Below the pieces are notes generated by a model. The model searched no databases and had not been told where the DNA came from. It was given only the letters and a program-made list of their open reading frames with translations. The position numbers and the translations under genes are program-made. From Glomus cerebriforme (taxonomy: Eukaryota > Glomeromycota > Glomeromycetes > Glomerales > Glomeraceae), in NCBI GenBank assembly GCA_003550305.1, contig QKYT01000036.1:285815-349814 (forward strand): DNA of 64,000 bases. The letters run 5' to 3'. Below, piece after piece: positions 1 through 11,717 of this stretch (the stretch's first letter is position 1; each line of letters opens with the position of its first letter).

Positions 1-2
1 AT

Positions 3-320
3 TTAGGAGAATGTTATTATTATGGAAGAGGAATAACACAAGATTTTAATAAAGCATTTGAATGGTATTTTAAATCAGCAAATAATGCATGTGCTCTAGG
101 TCAATATAATTTAGGAAGATGTTATCATTATGGAAAAGGAATAACTCGANACGTTAATAAAGCATTTNAATGGTATTCTAAATCAGCAAATAATGGATGT
201 TCTTTAGGTCAATATAAATTAGGAGAATGTTATTATTATGGTAAGGGAACAACAAAAGATTATAATAAGGCACGTGATTGGTATTCTAAATCGGATTTAC
301 TTTGGATTAATATGTTTTAG
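3..320 (+). CDS. Sel1-repeat protein, C-terminal fragment (5' end outside window)
   Basis: The frame starting at base 3 is open to a TAG at 318-320 and carries about three Sel1-like repeats of 36 residues, each with the pattern WYxKSANN-x-GQYxLGxCYYYGKG-x-KA. Sel1 repeats form alpha-helical solenoids that act as protein-protein adaptors; in glomeromycotan fungi they are often attached to protein kinases, but no kinase part is visible here. N at 150 and 168 leaves two residues undefined. The last repeat ends abruptly in a short non-repeat tail (DLLWINMF), so the end may be natural or truncated. Bases 330-520 still hold weak similarity to Sel1 coding DNA (for example KAVAWYKKI near 450) interrupted by stops, which favours an eroded 3' end. 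Family assignment is firm; integrity of the gene is not. Confidence 0.75.
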   Translation, partial: LGECYYYGRGITQDFNKAFEWYFKSANNACALGQYNLGRCYHYGKGITRXVNKAFXWYSKSANNGCSLGQYKLGECYYYGKGTTKDYNKARDWYSKSDLLWINMF

Positions 321-2437
321 TGAGGTGAAGGGGTGAAAAAGAATGAAACTAAATTATTTTTAGAAGAATATTAAGAGCTTTGAGTAGTATTATCAGATAG
401 TTGTTTTAACATTATGGTATTATTGGCATATGAAACATCATAAAAAGCAGTTGCATGGTATAAGAAAATTTTAAATAATGGAATTAAACCAGTTGAATTA
501 GTTGAATTCAAGTAGCACTAGTGTAGAGTGTTTTGCTTGTTTGATCAAATGTAAACTTTAATAAAAATTTATTAAATTTTTTTAATATCATCTCACGTGG
601 AATTCATCAACTAATAAATTTTATCATATCCCTATAAAAAAAGAATTGTTATCAAAAATGTCTGGATTCATTCAGAAAATGTCCTACACGTCCGGAAAAA
701 TTGCAATATTCCGGACGTTGAGATATTGTAATTTTTTATAAACCGCCTAGAAAATGTCTCGGCAAATTAATATTTCAGTATCTGGAATATTGCAATTCTT
801 TGGACATTTTTTTGGACGCATCAGACATTTTTGATGACAATTTCCGGACATTCTTATTTTATAGAGATATCATAAATATTAAAGGACTCGACACTATTCT
901 TGAGTTCATCCCGGAAGGGATTAATATGGGTTTCTACTTTATAAAAACGTTTATTGAAAAGTTCCAGATAGCTGTTCAAATAGATGCCATCACCACTTGG
1001 ATCACCAGATAATTAGTGTATATTACTTACTGACTAGGAAAAATAGAGTTTATTCTGATATTCCGATTTATATTTGCAACCATATCTGTGGCAATATTCC
1101 AATTCGACAGCTCGAATAATAAGGTAATTAATTTATTAATTACGGGTATAATATCGGTCCATATTAGTACTGTATATCAATATAATTAATAAAGCTATTT
1201 TGATGGGAAAAAAAGTCTGTGTCCAGATAATATTCAGAAAATAAAAAAGTGAGATAATGTCTGGATTATGATTTAACCATTTCACCATGAAAATTAGCAA
1301 TAACATGATTGTAACTTTCGGTACTACAATCTTGGTTATTTAATAATTTTTTAATTACAATATGTAAATATGTATGGATCAATAAAAATCAAATAATTTC
1401 ATTTTTATTGATCCAATATTGCTCACGCAATAAAAAACATTCATTTTAAATTTTGAATCAGCTTTACGAGAAGAAAAATAACAATTTGATTCCCTTTTAT
1501 ATCTTTTAGAAACCCCATGAAAAAAATTCTTTTCCGGGAGATAACAGAAATACCGGAGAAACATCCGACATATAATGATTCGGAAAATTTTCCGAAACAA
1601 GAAGTTCCGTTAAATTATCGTAAAGAAAATCTTTTTTGTTTATACTCTAAAAAAAAAAGAATAATACAATTAATCTTCGGGAAGTTACGGATTTGACTCT
1701 TAAAATTTATTTGCTTCACATGAATATTTTCATTATTTTTGCATCGTTAACAAGTTTATTATTTTTAAATTTTAACGATTAGTTAAGTTATTAATTAATT
1801 TGGTTAATTTGGTATTAAAAATTAGATCATCGCCGACCAAAACTAAATTTAGAAATTTTGAATAGTATAAGTATTATTTATTTTTAGATTAACTAAACCA
1901 TTTTTGAAATAACCAATAAATGATTTGGTACTGTTTTGGTATATCTTTTTTTGACGAGAGTTAAAACAATATAAACAATGACAAAGACATGGAATATCGT
2001 ATCGTATTAACCGTAAAAGTCTACCTAAATAATCAAAATAATTTCTTTGTAAGTAAATGATGAATAGGAAAGTTAACTGTATCGCACAACATAACTTAAT
2101 CATATTTTGCCATCCCGATGCGAGAAAAAAAAATTTTTAATGATAAACCTTATTCAAAAAGACATTCGTTCTTATTATAATTTCTAAATCTTCCTGGGCT
2201 AAAATCTTTTTTTAATAATAAAAATGTAGTAAACCTTTATCTTTTGTAATACAATCAGACGAAAGATCTATGTATCACGAATAAAGAAATAAAAAATAAA
2301 AAATAATCAAAAAAGATGTGTGTGACCTTATTTGGATCAAAAGATATAAATATTCTTTCTTACTTCTCGGAATAAAAAATATTATTTTTTTTTAAAAAAA
2401 AAAAGAAATCAAAATTAATAAAAATAATCTCCACAAA
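321..2437. other. Intergenic, degenerate repeat-rich
   Basis: No convincing gene. Bases 650-860, 1010-1130 and 1480-1600 share many TCCGGA/CCGGAC boxes and look like an old repeated element. The short open frames at 800-1012, 1379-1600 and 1849-2103 have no recognisable domain and lie in this repeat-like DNA. A T9-A11 palindromic tract at 2385-2404 lies just upstream of the next gene. Confidence 0.6.
690..716. repeat. 27-bp near-perfect palindrome with CCGGA arms
   Basis: The arms GTCCGGAA and TTCCGGAC flank a centre containing ATTGCAAT. Related TCCGGA and ATTGCAAT boxes recur at 780-860, which suggests a decayed foldback element. Confidence 0.6.
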
Positions 2438-2758
2438 ATGAAATTATTCACACTTATTTTCACTACTTTATTCCTAGCCTTATGTTTAATTTCCATGATA
2501 AATGGTTTACCAACTAACTCATTAAACACAAACAATGATATTATTCATAGACGAAATGATGTATCCAAAAAGTAAGTTACTTAATAAAATTATTTATTGA
2601 TGATAATGTTATATTTATAATTACAGTCACTTTATAAGCAGAGTATTTAATGACTTTTTTTTTAAAAAAGATTTTTAAAATTTACCAAACGTCGATGTTA
2701 CAGTGGCGGTTGTGGTGGAAGCGGCGGTCGATCCTCAAACAATCCAACTCGTACCTAA
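2438..2758 (+). CDS. Small secreted glycine-rich peptide, two exons
   Basis: Exon 1 is 2438-2571. It encodes a clear signal peptide (MKLFTLIFTTLFLALC followed by LISMING) and a short Asn-rich spacer ending in RRND. A GTAAGT donor starts at 2572. The preferred acceptor is the CAG at 2701-2703, giving exon 2 at 2704-2758 with tail GGCGGSGGRSSNNPTRT and a 62-residue product. An acceptor ending at 2670 is also in frame and would add a KRRCYSGGC segment with a dibasic site and a CxxxxC pair. The acceptor at 2626 would instead give an unrelated 18-residue tail. The N-terminal leader, small size and basic motifs fit a secreted, possibly Kex2-processed peptide, which is inference. No known family was recognised. 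RNA reads across the junction would settle the acceptor. Confidence 0.6.
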
Positions 2759-3642
2759 TCTATTTAAAGAACCAAAAGAAATTATAAAAGCCTTTTATAA
2801 TATTTTGATTATTAATAATAATAATAACATAAATAACTACTTGAATCGTTTCTCGTTTAAGACAACAAACGTTAATCAATTGAGAATTTCTCTTTAAAAT
2901 TTATTATTAAAAGTAAATCGATTTTTTTATCATTTTATTTCTTTGTAAATTGTAAATGTTTGAATATCATCAAAAAAAAAAATAAATAAATAAATAAATT
3001 ATCCAATTTAAAAAATGTTTTATCCACGCCATTGTAGTGTCTTATTTGTTCAATAATCCAAAAAGGTGAATTTATCGGACATTTCTCGGAAATCACTGAT
3101 TACAGAAATGATCGAATATGCGGGTTTTATTTGGCCCAATATTTTTTATTAGCTCAATAATATGATGATCGGCATTCATGCGCAATGATCTAATTATTAC
3201 ACACCTATTTGATAGGGTAGGGCTTTTGCCGACATTGAAACAATAACATCAAAAAAAAAAAAAAAAAATTCATGTATAAAATAAATGTATTTCTAAGATT
3301 TATACAAAAACATTATAATAGAAAATTATTTAGAAAAATTAAAATATATGTATTAATTAAAAAAAAAAAAAAGAAAATTGAAATCGGTGATGATGATCAC
3401 ACTACCGTCATCTTCATTGCTTTTCCTTTGCATCTTTTATATCAAACACACTCTTCCTTTGTCTAATTACAAATCACCAGAACTACTTCTTTAGCTCACT
3501 ATACAAAAGATTATAATCAATCTTGTCACACAGCATATTTCCCGATCTAGTTCATTAAAAAATATATATAAATATAAATTTACTTTTAAAGGAAAATTTG
3601 ATGTTAAAATTTTTAATTACAATTAAAAGGAATAATTATAAA
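2759..3642. other. Intergenic
   Basis: Contains the likely 3' end of the secreted peptide gene (AATAAATAAATAAATA near 2980) and poly-A tracts. No further coding region or ordered repeat was seen. Confidence 0.55.
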
Positions 3643-5103
3643 TTACCTATTAACAACTTGAAAAACTTCATATTCTTCAACTTTAAACTTACAAAGTCGT
3701 CCTTTCATAATTTCCTTTTCATAATAATTTCTTTTATAAGTTCCCTCAAACCAATTGAGATCTTGAAATCCTAATAACGAATGACTTGAATTGTAAACTG
3801 AAATTCCACCATATTTAACCCTACTCAAAATTATATCATTAAAATCTTTTCCTTTTCCTAAAGAAAAGATAAAAGTTTCATCTGATTTTTCCCAAGAATT
3901 ATTTGACCTCCATGAAATAGGATTATAACCACCAACTATTTGATTAGTTTCTTTGATTTTAATTACTATCAAGGTAGGCCCTTTATTAACACAATGTTCA
4001 TGAAATTCTTTAACTTTAAATCCATCACGACTTCCGCGAAGCAATAAATTAAATTCATAATGATTATTTAAAAGATTAAAATTATGATCATCATTATCCA
4101 TTGAATCGATCCAACTTGATAAAAGGGCCAAATGCTTGTTACTAATTATACCAGAATTAGGTACAGATTGAAGAATAGGATATCTTGTTGAAATTGAATT
4201 CTTTGGTGGTGAATTATCATTAGAATTAAAGAATTTCTTTAATTCATCATTTAAATTATTGGGAAGAATCTTTTCATATGGTTGAACTTCCAAAATGTAC
4301 TCGTCTCTCGTTATATCAAAAAATCTAATATAAGGAATAAAATCTATTAATCGTTCCCTAAGTCCTTTAAAATCTTTTTTATCAAGTTTTGGTTCTTGTT
4401 CACGAGCCCATTTTATTAAATTTTTCCAAATTTCAATTTCTTTAATATTTAAATCTTCTCGTTTAATAAAATCAAGTAATATTGATTTATTCAATAAAAT
4501 AAATGATGATGAAGTGAATATTGTATTTGGTTGTTGCGCTAATAATTCACAAAAATATTTCCAAAGTTTAGTAAAACTTTCATATTTATATGAAGTTACG
4601 AATATATTATTAGCAAGATGTTTTTGAATCCAATCTCGTTCATATGTAATGATATATTCTTCCATATATTTTACTAATTCTGGTAGAATGAGTTCATCAG
4701 CTGCAATTAATAAATCAAGAAATTCATCTTGAATGTTATCATCCATTAAAGAAAAATCCCCCGTATATATATACCTTTAAAAATTTTAAATTAAATTAAT
4801 TTTTTTTTTTTAAAAAAAAAAAAACAACTTAAAAAAAAACTTTACTTACTTTAAAATTTTCCTAAAGACTTTTGGAGAAATGTTAGGCTTTGTAAAAATA
4901 ATTTTATCATTTTTTCTCTTTACCCAATTAGGAGATAAAGCAGTCCTGAAATAAGTAGAACGAGCTCTCAAAATTACGGAATGAGCTTCAAAAGTCTCAC
5001 TATCATTTTCTTCACCAACGTTAATTGATACATCATAATCATCGGCTTTATTGAATAATTGTGCGATATTTTGTAATAAAGTGTTTGTAAAAAGTGAAGT
5101 CAT
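3643..5103 (-). CDS. BTB-BACK-TLDc domain protein, two exons
   Basis: Exon 1 is complement(4850-5103) and exon 2 complement(3643-4774), joined across a 75-nt GTAAGT...AAAG intron in phase 2, giving 461 residues. The splice restores a continuous BTB fold (RKILKYIYTGDFSL). Residues about 20-120 are the BTB/POZ domain (DYDVSINVGE, AHSVILRARSTYFRTALS), 130-205 a BACK-like helical region, and about 299-461 a TLDc domain (SWID, LLLRGSRDGF, VGGYNPISW, VEEYEVFQV). BTB domains dimerise and often bind Cullin-3 as substrate adaptors; TLDc domains are linked to oxidative-stress protection and V-ATPase regulation in other eukaryotes. The combination is common in glomeromycotan fungi. A T12-A13 tract lies inside the intron. 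A paralogue with the same intron position and an exon 1 of identical length (254 nt) lies at 59941-61430. Confidence 0.92.
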
Positions 5104-6879
5104 AGTATTTTAGAATTAAATTTATGTAATTTAAAAAGATAAACAATATTTTTTCAAATTTTTTTGGATTTTTTGGATTTTTTGTTTATATTTATATTTT
5201 TAATCAGGTGATTTCTATCAAAAAGGAAAACAAGCACAAAAAGCCACACCAATTATATATAATAAACAAATTAGTAATTTTGAAATCATTATTTCCATTA
5301 AATTTCGATTTAAAATCTTAAATATATTTTTTTTAATCAATTGGATGATGCAGATAATGCACGCTTATGCATAAAAAATATATATATATATATATATTCG
5401 GAATATTTGGAGTATGTACGGAATTTGCCCGGAATGTGACACGAAAATATATCAATTATATCACTTTTTGGATTGTCTCCGAACACATTCCGATATATAC
5501 ATGGAAATTTCTGATATTTTTCTAGAATCTTTAATTGTTCGATCTTATATTTAGAATAGAAATTCACTAATCCATTATAAGAAAAAATTCGGCTATTCCT
5601 TCATTATGTTGATCACTTGATTCTGATATCACTAAATTAAAAAAAGTTTAAATTCATTATGATTTTACAAAATAAATGACTTTTCAGATTACTATTTGTT
5701 GGACTGGTGATCCATTGGCGCTATGTCGTAGATTTCTGTAAATACTGCAAAGAACTTCCATAGTACTGCGGTGGGGTAGTAGTTCTTCGCATAGAACTAC
5801 CCAGTTATAATATCCAAACGTAGTTACCTTGTAGAACTACGCGTAGTACTACTCCATAATATTTATGCGTAGTACTGCGTAAGTTCATCCTAATGCAGTT
5901 CTATGCTTAAAAATTTTCCTGATCACTAAGGGCATATTGTGTGAAAAATATTAAATGGTTAAAAGAAACATAGCAGTCATAAAATACTCATAAAAATGAT
6001 GAATAAACGTAAAAAAGGTTATTATACAAGAGTATTGAGAATACTTGTACCAATTGTGTAATTTCATAAAATTTGCGTCAGAATTTCTAATTAAGTTTCT
6101 AATTAATAATGTTATATTCTAAAAAAAAAATATAACTATAAAATTTTATAATGGATATTTATTGTTAATTAAAATTATTGATAATTAAATATTTTGAGCC
6201 TAATTAATTATTCATTAAAGCCACTATTATTAATATTATATTTTTTAAAATTCCGATCAATCAAGAAATGTATTTCAATCCTTTAAAGTCTCCCACTTTC
6301 ACTATAAAGAATTTAGTTATTTAAAATTTTATACAGTTATATTGTACTATAAATGGTAGAAAACAGCAATCCATTAATCATATTACATCCCTGAATTAGA
6401 AATAATCAAGAAGAATATTTTAACCATCAAATCTTACTAAAGAATTATATTATTGTATAATCTAGGAATAATAAAATCCGAAATGTAAGATGATTAAAAG
6501 AGAATTAATAAAAACATTTAATTATCTTACTTTCTCTTTTTTGTAGGTAGTGAAACCCGATGTAATACAATCAAAGAAAATCTGGATTAAGAAAAAAAGA
6601 AAACTCTATTCGGATATAAATGTAGCTGTCAAAGTTAGTAGTTTTTCATTTTGATATATATCCAGTATTTAATATATTTTCCATGATTAGCATTTTCTCA
6701 CGAGATAATTGTCATATATTTTCGTGGTTTTGAGTTGTGTAACGCCTGCCTATAAATAAAAAAGCCGATCCACGGTTACAGATCTAACAAAATTTTTCAA
6801 CTTTCTCCGTAAAACGTTAATAATTTGCTTTACAATAACTTATTTTTATATATTATTAGAAAAAAAAAAATCCATAAAA
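5104..6879. other. Intergenic with repeat cluster
   Basis: Apart from the GTAGTACTGCG cluster at 5745-5912 and an AT dinucleotide run near 5380-5398, no gene or RNA was recognised. The small open frame at complement(5337-5567) lies in TCCGAA/CCGGAA-rich repeat DNA like that at 650-1620. Confidence 0.5.
5745..5912. repeat. Cluster of GTAGTACTGCG / GTAGAACTAC inverted and direct repeats
   Basis: Within about 170 bp the motif TAGTACTGCG occurs near 5761 and 5870, GTAGTACTAC-like boxes occur near 5842-5852, and GCATAGAACTAC near 5789 pairs with GCAGTTCTATGC near 5895. This dense set of complementary boxes would fold back and looks like a small degenerate foldback element. Confidence 0.55.
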
Positions 6880-7625
6880 TTAATTTAAGTAAAAAATATT
6901 TAGCAACAGAATCATCATCTGATACATTAAAAAAACATATAGATATATTGTAATAGTTGACAGAAAATGCTTTTGCATGTGCTTTAGCATCCCCTTCAAT
7001 GATAACTTAGATCACAAAGACGTATTGCATTGATCAAATTTGGTGATGCATCAATATTGAATAATGGAAACATGTACAAAGAGAACTTTCGAATCGTGTT
7101 AATTCATTTTGTTGAATTTTTCAAAAGTAAGTTTTTTTTATAAGCTATTTAGTCATTTTTATTTAAAGAAAAAGGGGGTTAATATTTCGAATATTTGATT
7201 GATTTTCGAGCCATCTAATATGGAATGGATAATAAAAGCAAGGATATTGGAAAACTATAATATTCAACATGCAAAATTTAAGACGCTTGATCAATATATA
7301 AATTATAAAGAAAATAGTGATGTCGATTTTTCTTTACAATATCAAAATACAAAAAAATTGTTTTTGATAGATGATAATTTAATCTTATCAGATTGGCCTT
7401 GTGTTGAATTAAATGATGGAAAATTGAAAGCTAGATTATTGGGTAAGTCGCAATTATTTATAACGGATTTTAATGATTTTATAAGAATAATTTTTTTTTT
7501 AAAAAAAATATATATATATTATTTCAGTTCGGAGCTGCTGGAATGAATCCATCGCTAATATTGATTCGTTAGGTTCGGATTATAATTCGCATGCAGTCGT
7601 AGCTACTTTATACGTCGATTAAAAC
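6880..7625 (+). pseudogene. Decayed multi-exon gene of unknown family
   Basis: Several stretches read like coding DNA but do not join into one clean frame. Near 7018-7128 a frame encodes QRRIALIKFGDASI followed by YKENFRIVLIHFVEFFK. Bases 7199-7442 encode an open segment containing MEWIIKARILENYN, SDVDFSLQYQNTK and SDWPCVELNDGKLKARLL. A GTAAGT donor at 7442 and a CAG acceptor near 7527 then join in phase to VRSCWNESIANIDSLG, ending in TLYVD-stop near 7620. Stops and frameshifts occur upstream (around 6950-7010). The splice continuity and residue composition argue for a once-real gene, perhaps still partly transcribed. The family was not recognised and no function is proposed. Confidence 0.4.
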
Positions 7626-7981
7626 ATTGAAAATAAAACGACTTGGCAAAAATTTTTAATTTTTATAGTAAGATTTAATTTTTATTAAGAATTTATAATA
7701 TTTTTAATATTTTTTAAATTTCTAACGAAAAAAAAAAATTAACGGCTCCAAAATGGATATTCTTCAATGGTAATTGTGGTACTCCCAACAAAAATTAGAT
7801 CATTGTTATCAAAGAATTTTTGTACACTTATCTATTGTAGTGTTTCAAATGTGTATGGAAGGATTAGAATATTTTTATTCACAATTAAACAAACTAGATT
7901 TTCAAAAGGGATTTGAATGGAGAAAAATATTCGGTCAAAAAATTCTAATAACCATAAAGAAGAATTTCCTCCTTTGTCACT

Positions 7982-8158
7982 GGTCGAAGTGACATAGTTT
8001 CAATCTAGTTTCCACTATGAACATCCTATGGAGATATTTCCAATTTCTCTTAATATTAATGAAGTTTCCATTTTTTTTCTTAGATACCTTATGGAAATTG
8101 GACAGGTTTCCACTGTAGACACCAGGGTATCCATGATTGACATCGCATCACTTCGACC
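7982..8158. mobile_element. MITE-like element with GGTCGAAGTGA terminal inverted repeats
   Basis: GGTCGAAGTGA at 7982-7992 is repeated exactly in inverse orientation at 8148-8158. The 177-bp unit has an internal partial direct repeat (GTTTCCACT near 8009 and 8105). No open reading frame spans it. A target-site duplication was not convincing. Confidence 0.45.
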
Positions 8159-9256
8159 CGTGGGTTTTAGGTGTACAAGAAAAAAGTAGTGCTGAATTTT
8201 ATTAAAGATGAGAAATACCGAAGCTTATATTAGAGAAAGATTGTACTTGTTGAATAAGGAATTCGATAGAAATATTATGCCGCGTAATTTGCACACAATA
8301 TTCTATAATTTTTACATTTACATATTTTTATTTTAAACCCGTAAGATCAGGTTTGGCAAATTTATTGATCAAATGTTATTTATATATATAGTAAATATCA
8401 AATCAGCTTTTCTTTATTATTAAATATTTACATTAAAATTTTACATTAAATTTACAGAATAATATAATTCTTTATAAAACCATTTATCACGTTACTAAAA
8501 AGACAAATTACTAATTATAATTCTCTCATATTTAAATTCTTTCCAAAAAAATAATTTTAGAGAGATGGCTGATTAAATTTATCATAATGTTATTAGAGTA
8601 TAACCTTAGTTTTTCATTCGAAACGGTTGAGAAGACGTGGACGTGGTGGACACATGAGCAGGTGGCTTGTATGTTGGAATTTCATTTGGTTTAAGTACCA
8701 AGTGTACAGTACATTCCAGCAGAATGCACCTAGCAATGAGATTGTACCGAGTACAGTTGTAAAGAAATGTAAGATCTTAAACTTTTAATTCTAAATTCAT
8801 AACTCTTGAGTCCAAGTCATTCAGTCTATTAAAAATAGAAAATTTAATTCTATTTTAAACCCTTCCTCCTCATTTCATTTGATCCATTTTTTATGATATT
8901 ATCAAGATTCTTTTTCAGTTAATTAGATTTCTTCTGAAAGGAAAGATAAAGACAATTTATTGTAAATGATAATAGTAATAATCTATAAAATAATAATCTT
9001 TTGGCGTAGTTGTAGTTGTATTCAGATTATAAAGTTCTGTCAGTCATTGACGCACAGCAAATTGCAATCTTGAGTAAAGATTTGAAAAAAATATATAAAT
9101 ATTTTTATGCGACATTTAATCATTAGCTTTGAATTAATTTGAGTAAAAAAGATTTTTTTTTTTTTTTTTTTTTTCGTTAGAATCCATCAAATTGCCTGAT
9201 CTATCAATAATTTTGTGCGAAAAAAAAATTATATATATATATTTTTTCTATCTATA

Positions 9257-9367
9257 TGTTGTAGCCCAAACTCTACTATATCCCAAACTAAGATGGTAGT
9301 TTGAGACTAGCTTGGTTTGGGATATCCCAAGTCGGATTTGGGACATGGTTACGTTTGGGGTACAACA
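9257..9367. mobile_element. 111-bp MITE with TGTTGTAGCCCAAAC-type TIRs
   Basis: The left end TGTTGTAGCCCAAAC (9257-9271) mirrors GTTTGGGGTACAACA (9353-9367) with one mismatch. Internal CCCAAAC/GGGATATCCC boxes make the element fold back repeatedly. The end sequence resembles that of the element at 56099-56227, so both may belong to one family. Confidence 0.65.
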
Positions 9368-9736
9368 GATACATGATATTAACCAATAAAATTTATCACG
9401 TACGTGGATGCTCCATATATTCTATAAAGTGTTATATAAATATATGAAATGAACGAATTGGAATTACCGTTTAAAAATCTTAAAACTAGCGTTGTCAAAG
9501 TGTTGTCAATTCGGTTAAAAATTACAAAAAAAATCCAATTATAATTGGAACAAGTAATTAAATCTCCTGTGCTATATGATACATAGCGATATATTTAAGA
9601 CAAAATTTTGATATTTATAACATTAGCATTGTGCTACATATTTAAGAAATGACGTTCCGCGGCTTCTTTTAGATATACAGGATTTTTTATTTATTTAGTC
9701 TGATTCATATAAAGGTCGATTTAATTTAAAAACTTC

Positions 9737-9909
9737 GTGCACCCCCCTTTGGGACCATAATAAAAAAAAAATAGAGAATATGCATTTAAAGAGGGTGAAG
9801 AGTAAAATATATAGAGCTAATATAAGTTGGGAAAGCCTACCGTGCACTTAAAGAATGCGTACACTTACAGAGAGTGCACACTGAGTGCACTTATGGAGGT
9901 CTTACTGTA
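9737..9909. mobile_element. Possible pogo/Tigger-type non-autonomous remnant
   Basis: Four GTGCAC boxes (9737, 9842, 9874, 9885) are followed by GGAGGTCTTACTGTA. Read on the minus strand this gives TA-CAGTAAGACCTCC, which resembles terminal sequences of pogo-like Tc1/mariner elements inserted at TA. The left end is too degraded to match. Assignment is inference. Confidence 0.35.
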
Positions 9910-10368
9910 TAATGGTTGTAGTGATATATAAAGTATCAAATCATATTAACAACGAAAAACTTGATAAAAATATTACTTAATATTACTTATAAAAATTTGG
10001 CGGATATAATTAAACGTTGCCAATTAAAATCGCCTATATTATATTCGCTAACAAAATATCGTTAGCAAAGAAAACCATGGTTTTTTTAATTATTAAATGT
10101 TCCAAATGTGATAAAATGTCTGCTATACAATCAAAAACTAACTAATACACTAAAAAAAAAAATTATTATACAAAATTATAAAATTTACATTTTTGAATCT
10201 TTATTTTGGAAATATTATAAGAGAACAAAAGCATATGCCTAAGCAAAAAAAACTTATATTACATAATTTTACCCTTTTTATGGCTAATAAGTTTTAAATA
10301 TTATTTTGCAAAATTTTGAGTTAAACTATCAAGAACAATATTTACTTCAATACTTAAGTATTATAAAA

Positions 10369-11712
10369 TCATAAAGCACACCCAGATTTATAATACCATT
10401 CAAACGCTTTCTTTTTATCTTTATATGTTCCAATTCCATGTTCATAACAATAACCCAAATTGTATTGACCTTTAGGACTTCCATTATTAGCAGATTTAGA
10501 ATACCATTCGAATGCTTTCTTATAATCTTTACATGTTCCGATCCCATTCTGATAACAATTACCTAAATTATTTTGCCCTCCAGCACATCCATTACTAGCT
10601 GATTTAGAATACCATTCAAATGCTTTATTATAATCTTGTATTATCCCTTTCCCATAATAATAGCAATTTCCTAAATTATTTTGACCTAAAGCATATTCAT
10701 TATTAGCAGATTTAGAATACCATTCAAAAGCTTTCCTTTTATCTTTATCTATCCCAATTCCATTCTCATAACAACAGCCTAAATTATATTGAGCTTTAGC
10801 ATATCCTTTATTAGCTGATTCAAAATAACATCCAAATGCTTTATTATAGTTTTGCACCACCCCTTGACCATATTGATAACAATTTCCTAAATTATCTTTT
10901 GCTATTATATTTCCTGATTCTGCAGATTTTAAATACCATGCAACCGCTTTTTTATAATCTTGTGTTATTCCCCTTCCATAATAATAACATTCTCCTAAAT
11001 TACTTTGGCCTTCGATATCTTCATTATTGGCTGATTCAAAATAACATTCGAATGCTTTATTATAATCTTTTGTTACTCCTTGGCCATATTGATAACAATT
11101 TCCCAAATTATTTATTGCCGCTATATTTCTTGATTCTGCAGATTTTAAAAACCATTCAAATGCTTTTTTATAATCTTGAGTTACTCCATTTCCATAATAA
11201 TAACATAATCCTAAATTATTTTGACCTCGAGAACTTCCATTATTAGCAGATTTAAAATACCATTCAAATGCTTTATTAAAGTCTTGTGTTATTACTTTTC
11301 CATAATAGTAACAATTTCCTAAAGTATTTTGACACAAAGCATATCCATTGTTAGCAGATTTAAAATACCATTCAAATGCTTTCTTAATATCTCTATCTGT
11401 TCCAATTCCATTTTCAAAACAATAACCTAAATTATATTGACCTTTAGCACATCCGTTATTAGCCGATTTAGAATACCATTCGAAGGCTTTATTATAATCT
11501 TTCATTGTTCCTTTACCACAATAATAGTATTTTCCTAAATTATTTTGACCTTCAGCATATCCATTATTGGCAGATTTTGAATACCATTTAAACGCCTTTT
11601 TATAATCTTGTTTTATTCCTGTACCATAATAATAACATTTTCCTAAATTATTTTGACCTAAAGTATATTCATTAATTGTGGATTTAGAATACCATTTAAT
11701 AATCTTTACCAT
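10369..11712 (-). CDS. Sel1-repeat protein, downstream half of a frameshifted gene (12 repeats)
   Basis: This frame encodes 447 residues made almost entirely of twelve 36-residue Sel1-like repeats (FEWYSKSANNG, GQNNLGNCYYYG, DYNKA pattern), ending at YKSGCAL-stop. The first ATG lies inside a broken repeat, so it is unlikely to be the ancestral start. The frame continues the repeat series of the upstream frame at 11718-12506. Between them the sequence of one repeat is short by about a dozen bases and contains stops, compared with its neighbours. Repeats of this type build solenoid adaptors. The repeats are highly similar at DNA level with a 108-bp period, so unequal recombination or assembly collapse is possible. 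It may be expressed from the internal ATG or be the dead end of a pseudogene. Confidence 0.7.
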   Translation of the reverse strand: MVKIIKWYSKSTINEYTLGQNNLGKCYYYGTGIKQDYKKAFKWYSKSANNGYAEGQNNLGKYYYCGKGTMKDYNKAFEWYSKSANNGCAKGQYNLGYCFENGIGTDRDIKKAFEWYFKSANNGYALCQNTLGNCYYYGKVITQDFNKAFEWYFKSANNGSSRGQNNLGLCYYYGNGVTQDYKKAFEWFLKSAESRNIAAINNLGNCYQYGQGVTKDYNKAFECYFESANNEDIEGQSNLGECYYYGRGITQDYKKAVAWYLKSAESGNIIAKDNLGNCYQYGQGVVQNYNKAFGCYFESANKGYAKAQYNLGCCYENGIGIDKDKRKAFEWYSKSANNEYALGQNNLGNCYYYGKGIIQDYNKAFEWYSKSASNGCAGGQNNLGNCYQNGIGTCKDYKKAFEWYSKSANNGSPKGQYNLGYCYEHGIGTYKDKKKAFEWYYKSGCAL

Positions 11713-11717
11713 TTAAA

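Larger units (their letters stand above)
7626..10368. other. Intergenic with several small inverted-repeat elements
   Basis: Holds three MITE-like structures listed separately (7982-8158, 9257-9367, 9737-9909). Also present are a long T run near 9151-9174 and a Trp-rich fragment at 8626-8694 (TWTWWTHEQV) that could be a trace of a helical domain. The open frame at 7774-7992 has no recognisable domain and its 3' end runs into the first inverted-repeat element. Confidence 0.5.

Noticed and set aside
8626..8694. TWTWWTHEQVACMLEF fragment as a SAM or Myb-like domain remnant
   Set aside because: Too short and isolated; the match is only to a Trp/Leu pattern.
10836..11246. Plus-strand frame of 136 codons inside the Sel1 gene
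   Set aside because: It is the antisense shadow of Sel1 repeats; the Leu/Tyr-rich periodicity mirrors the 108-bp repeat.
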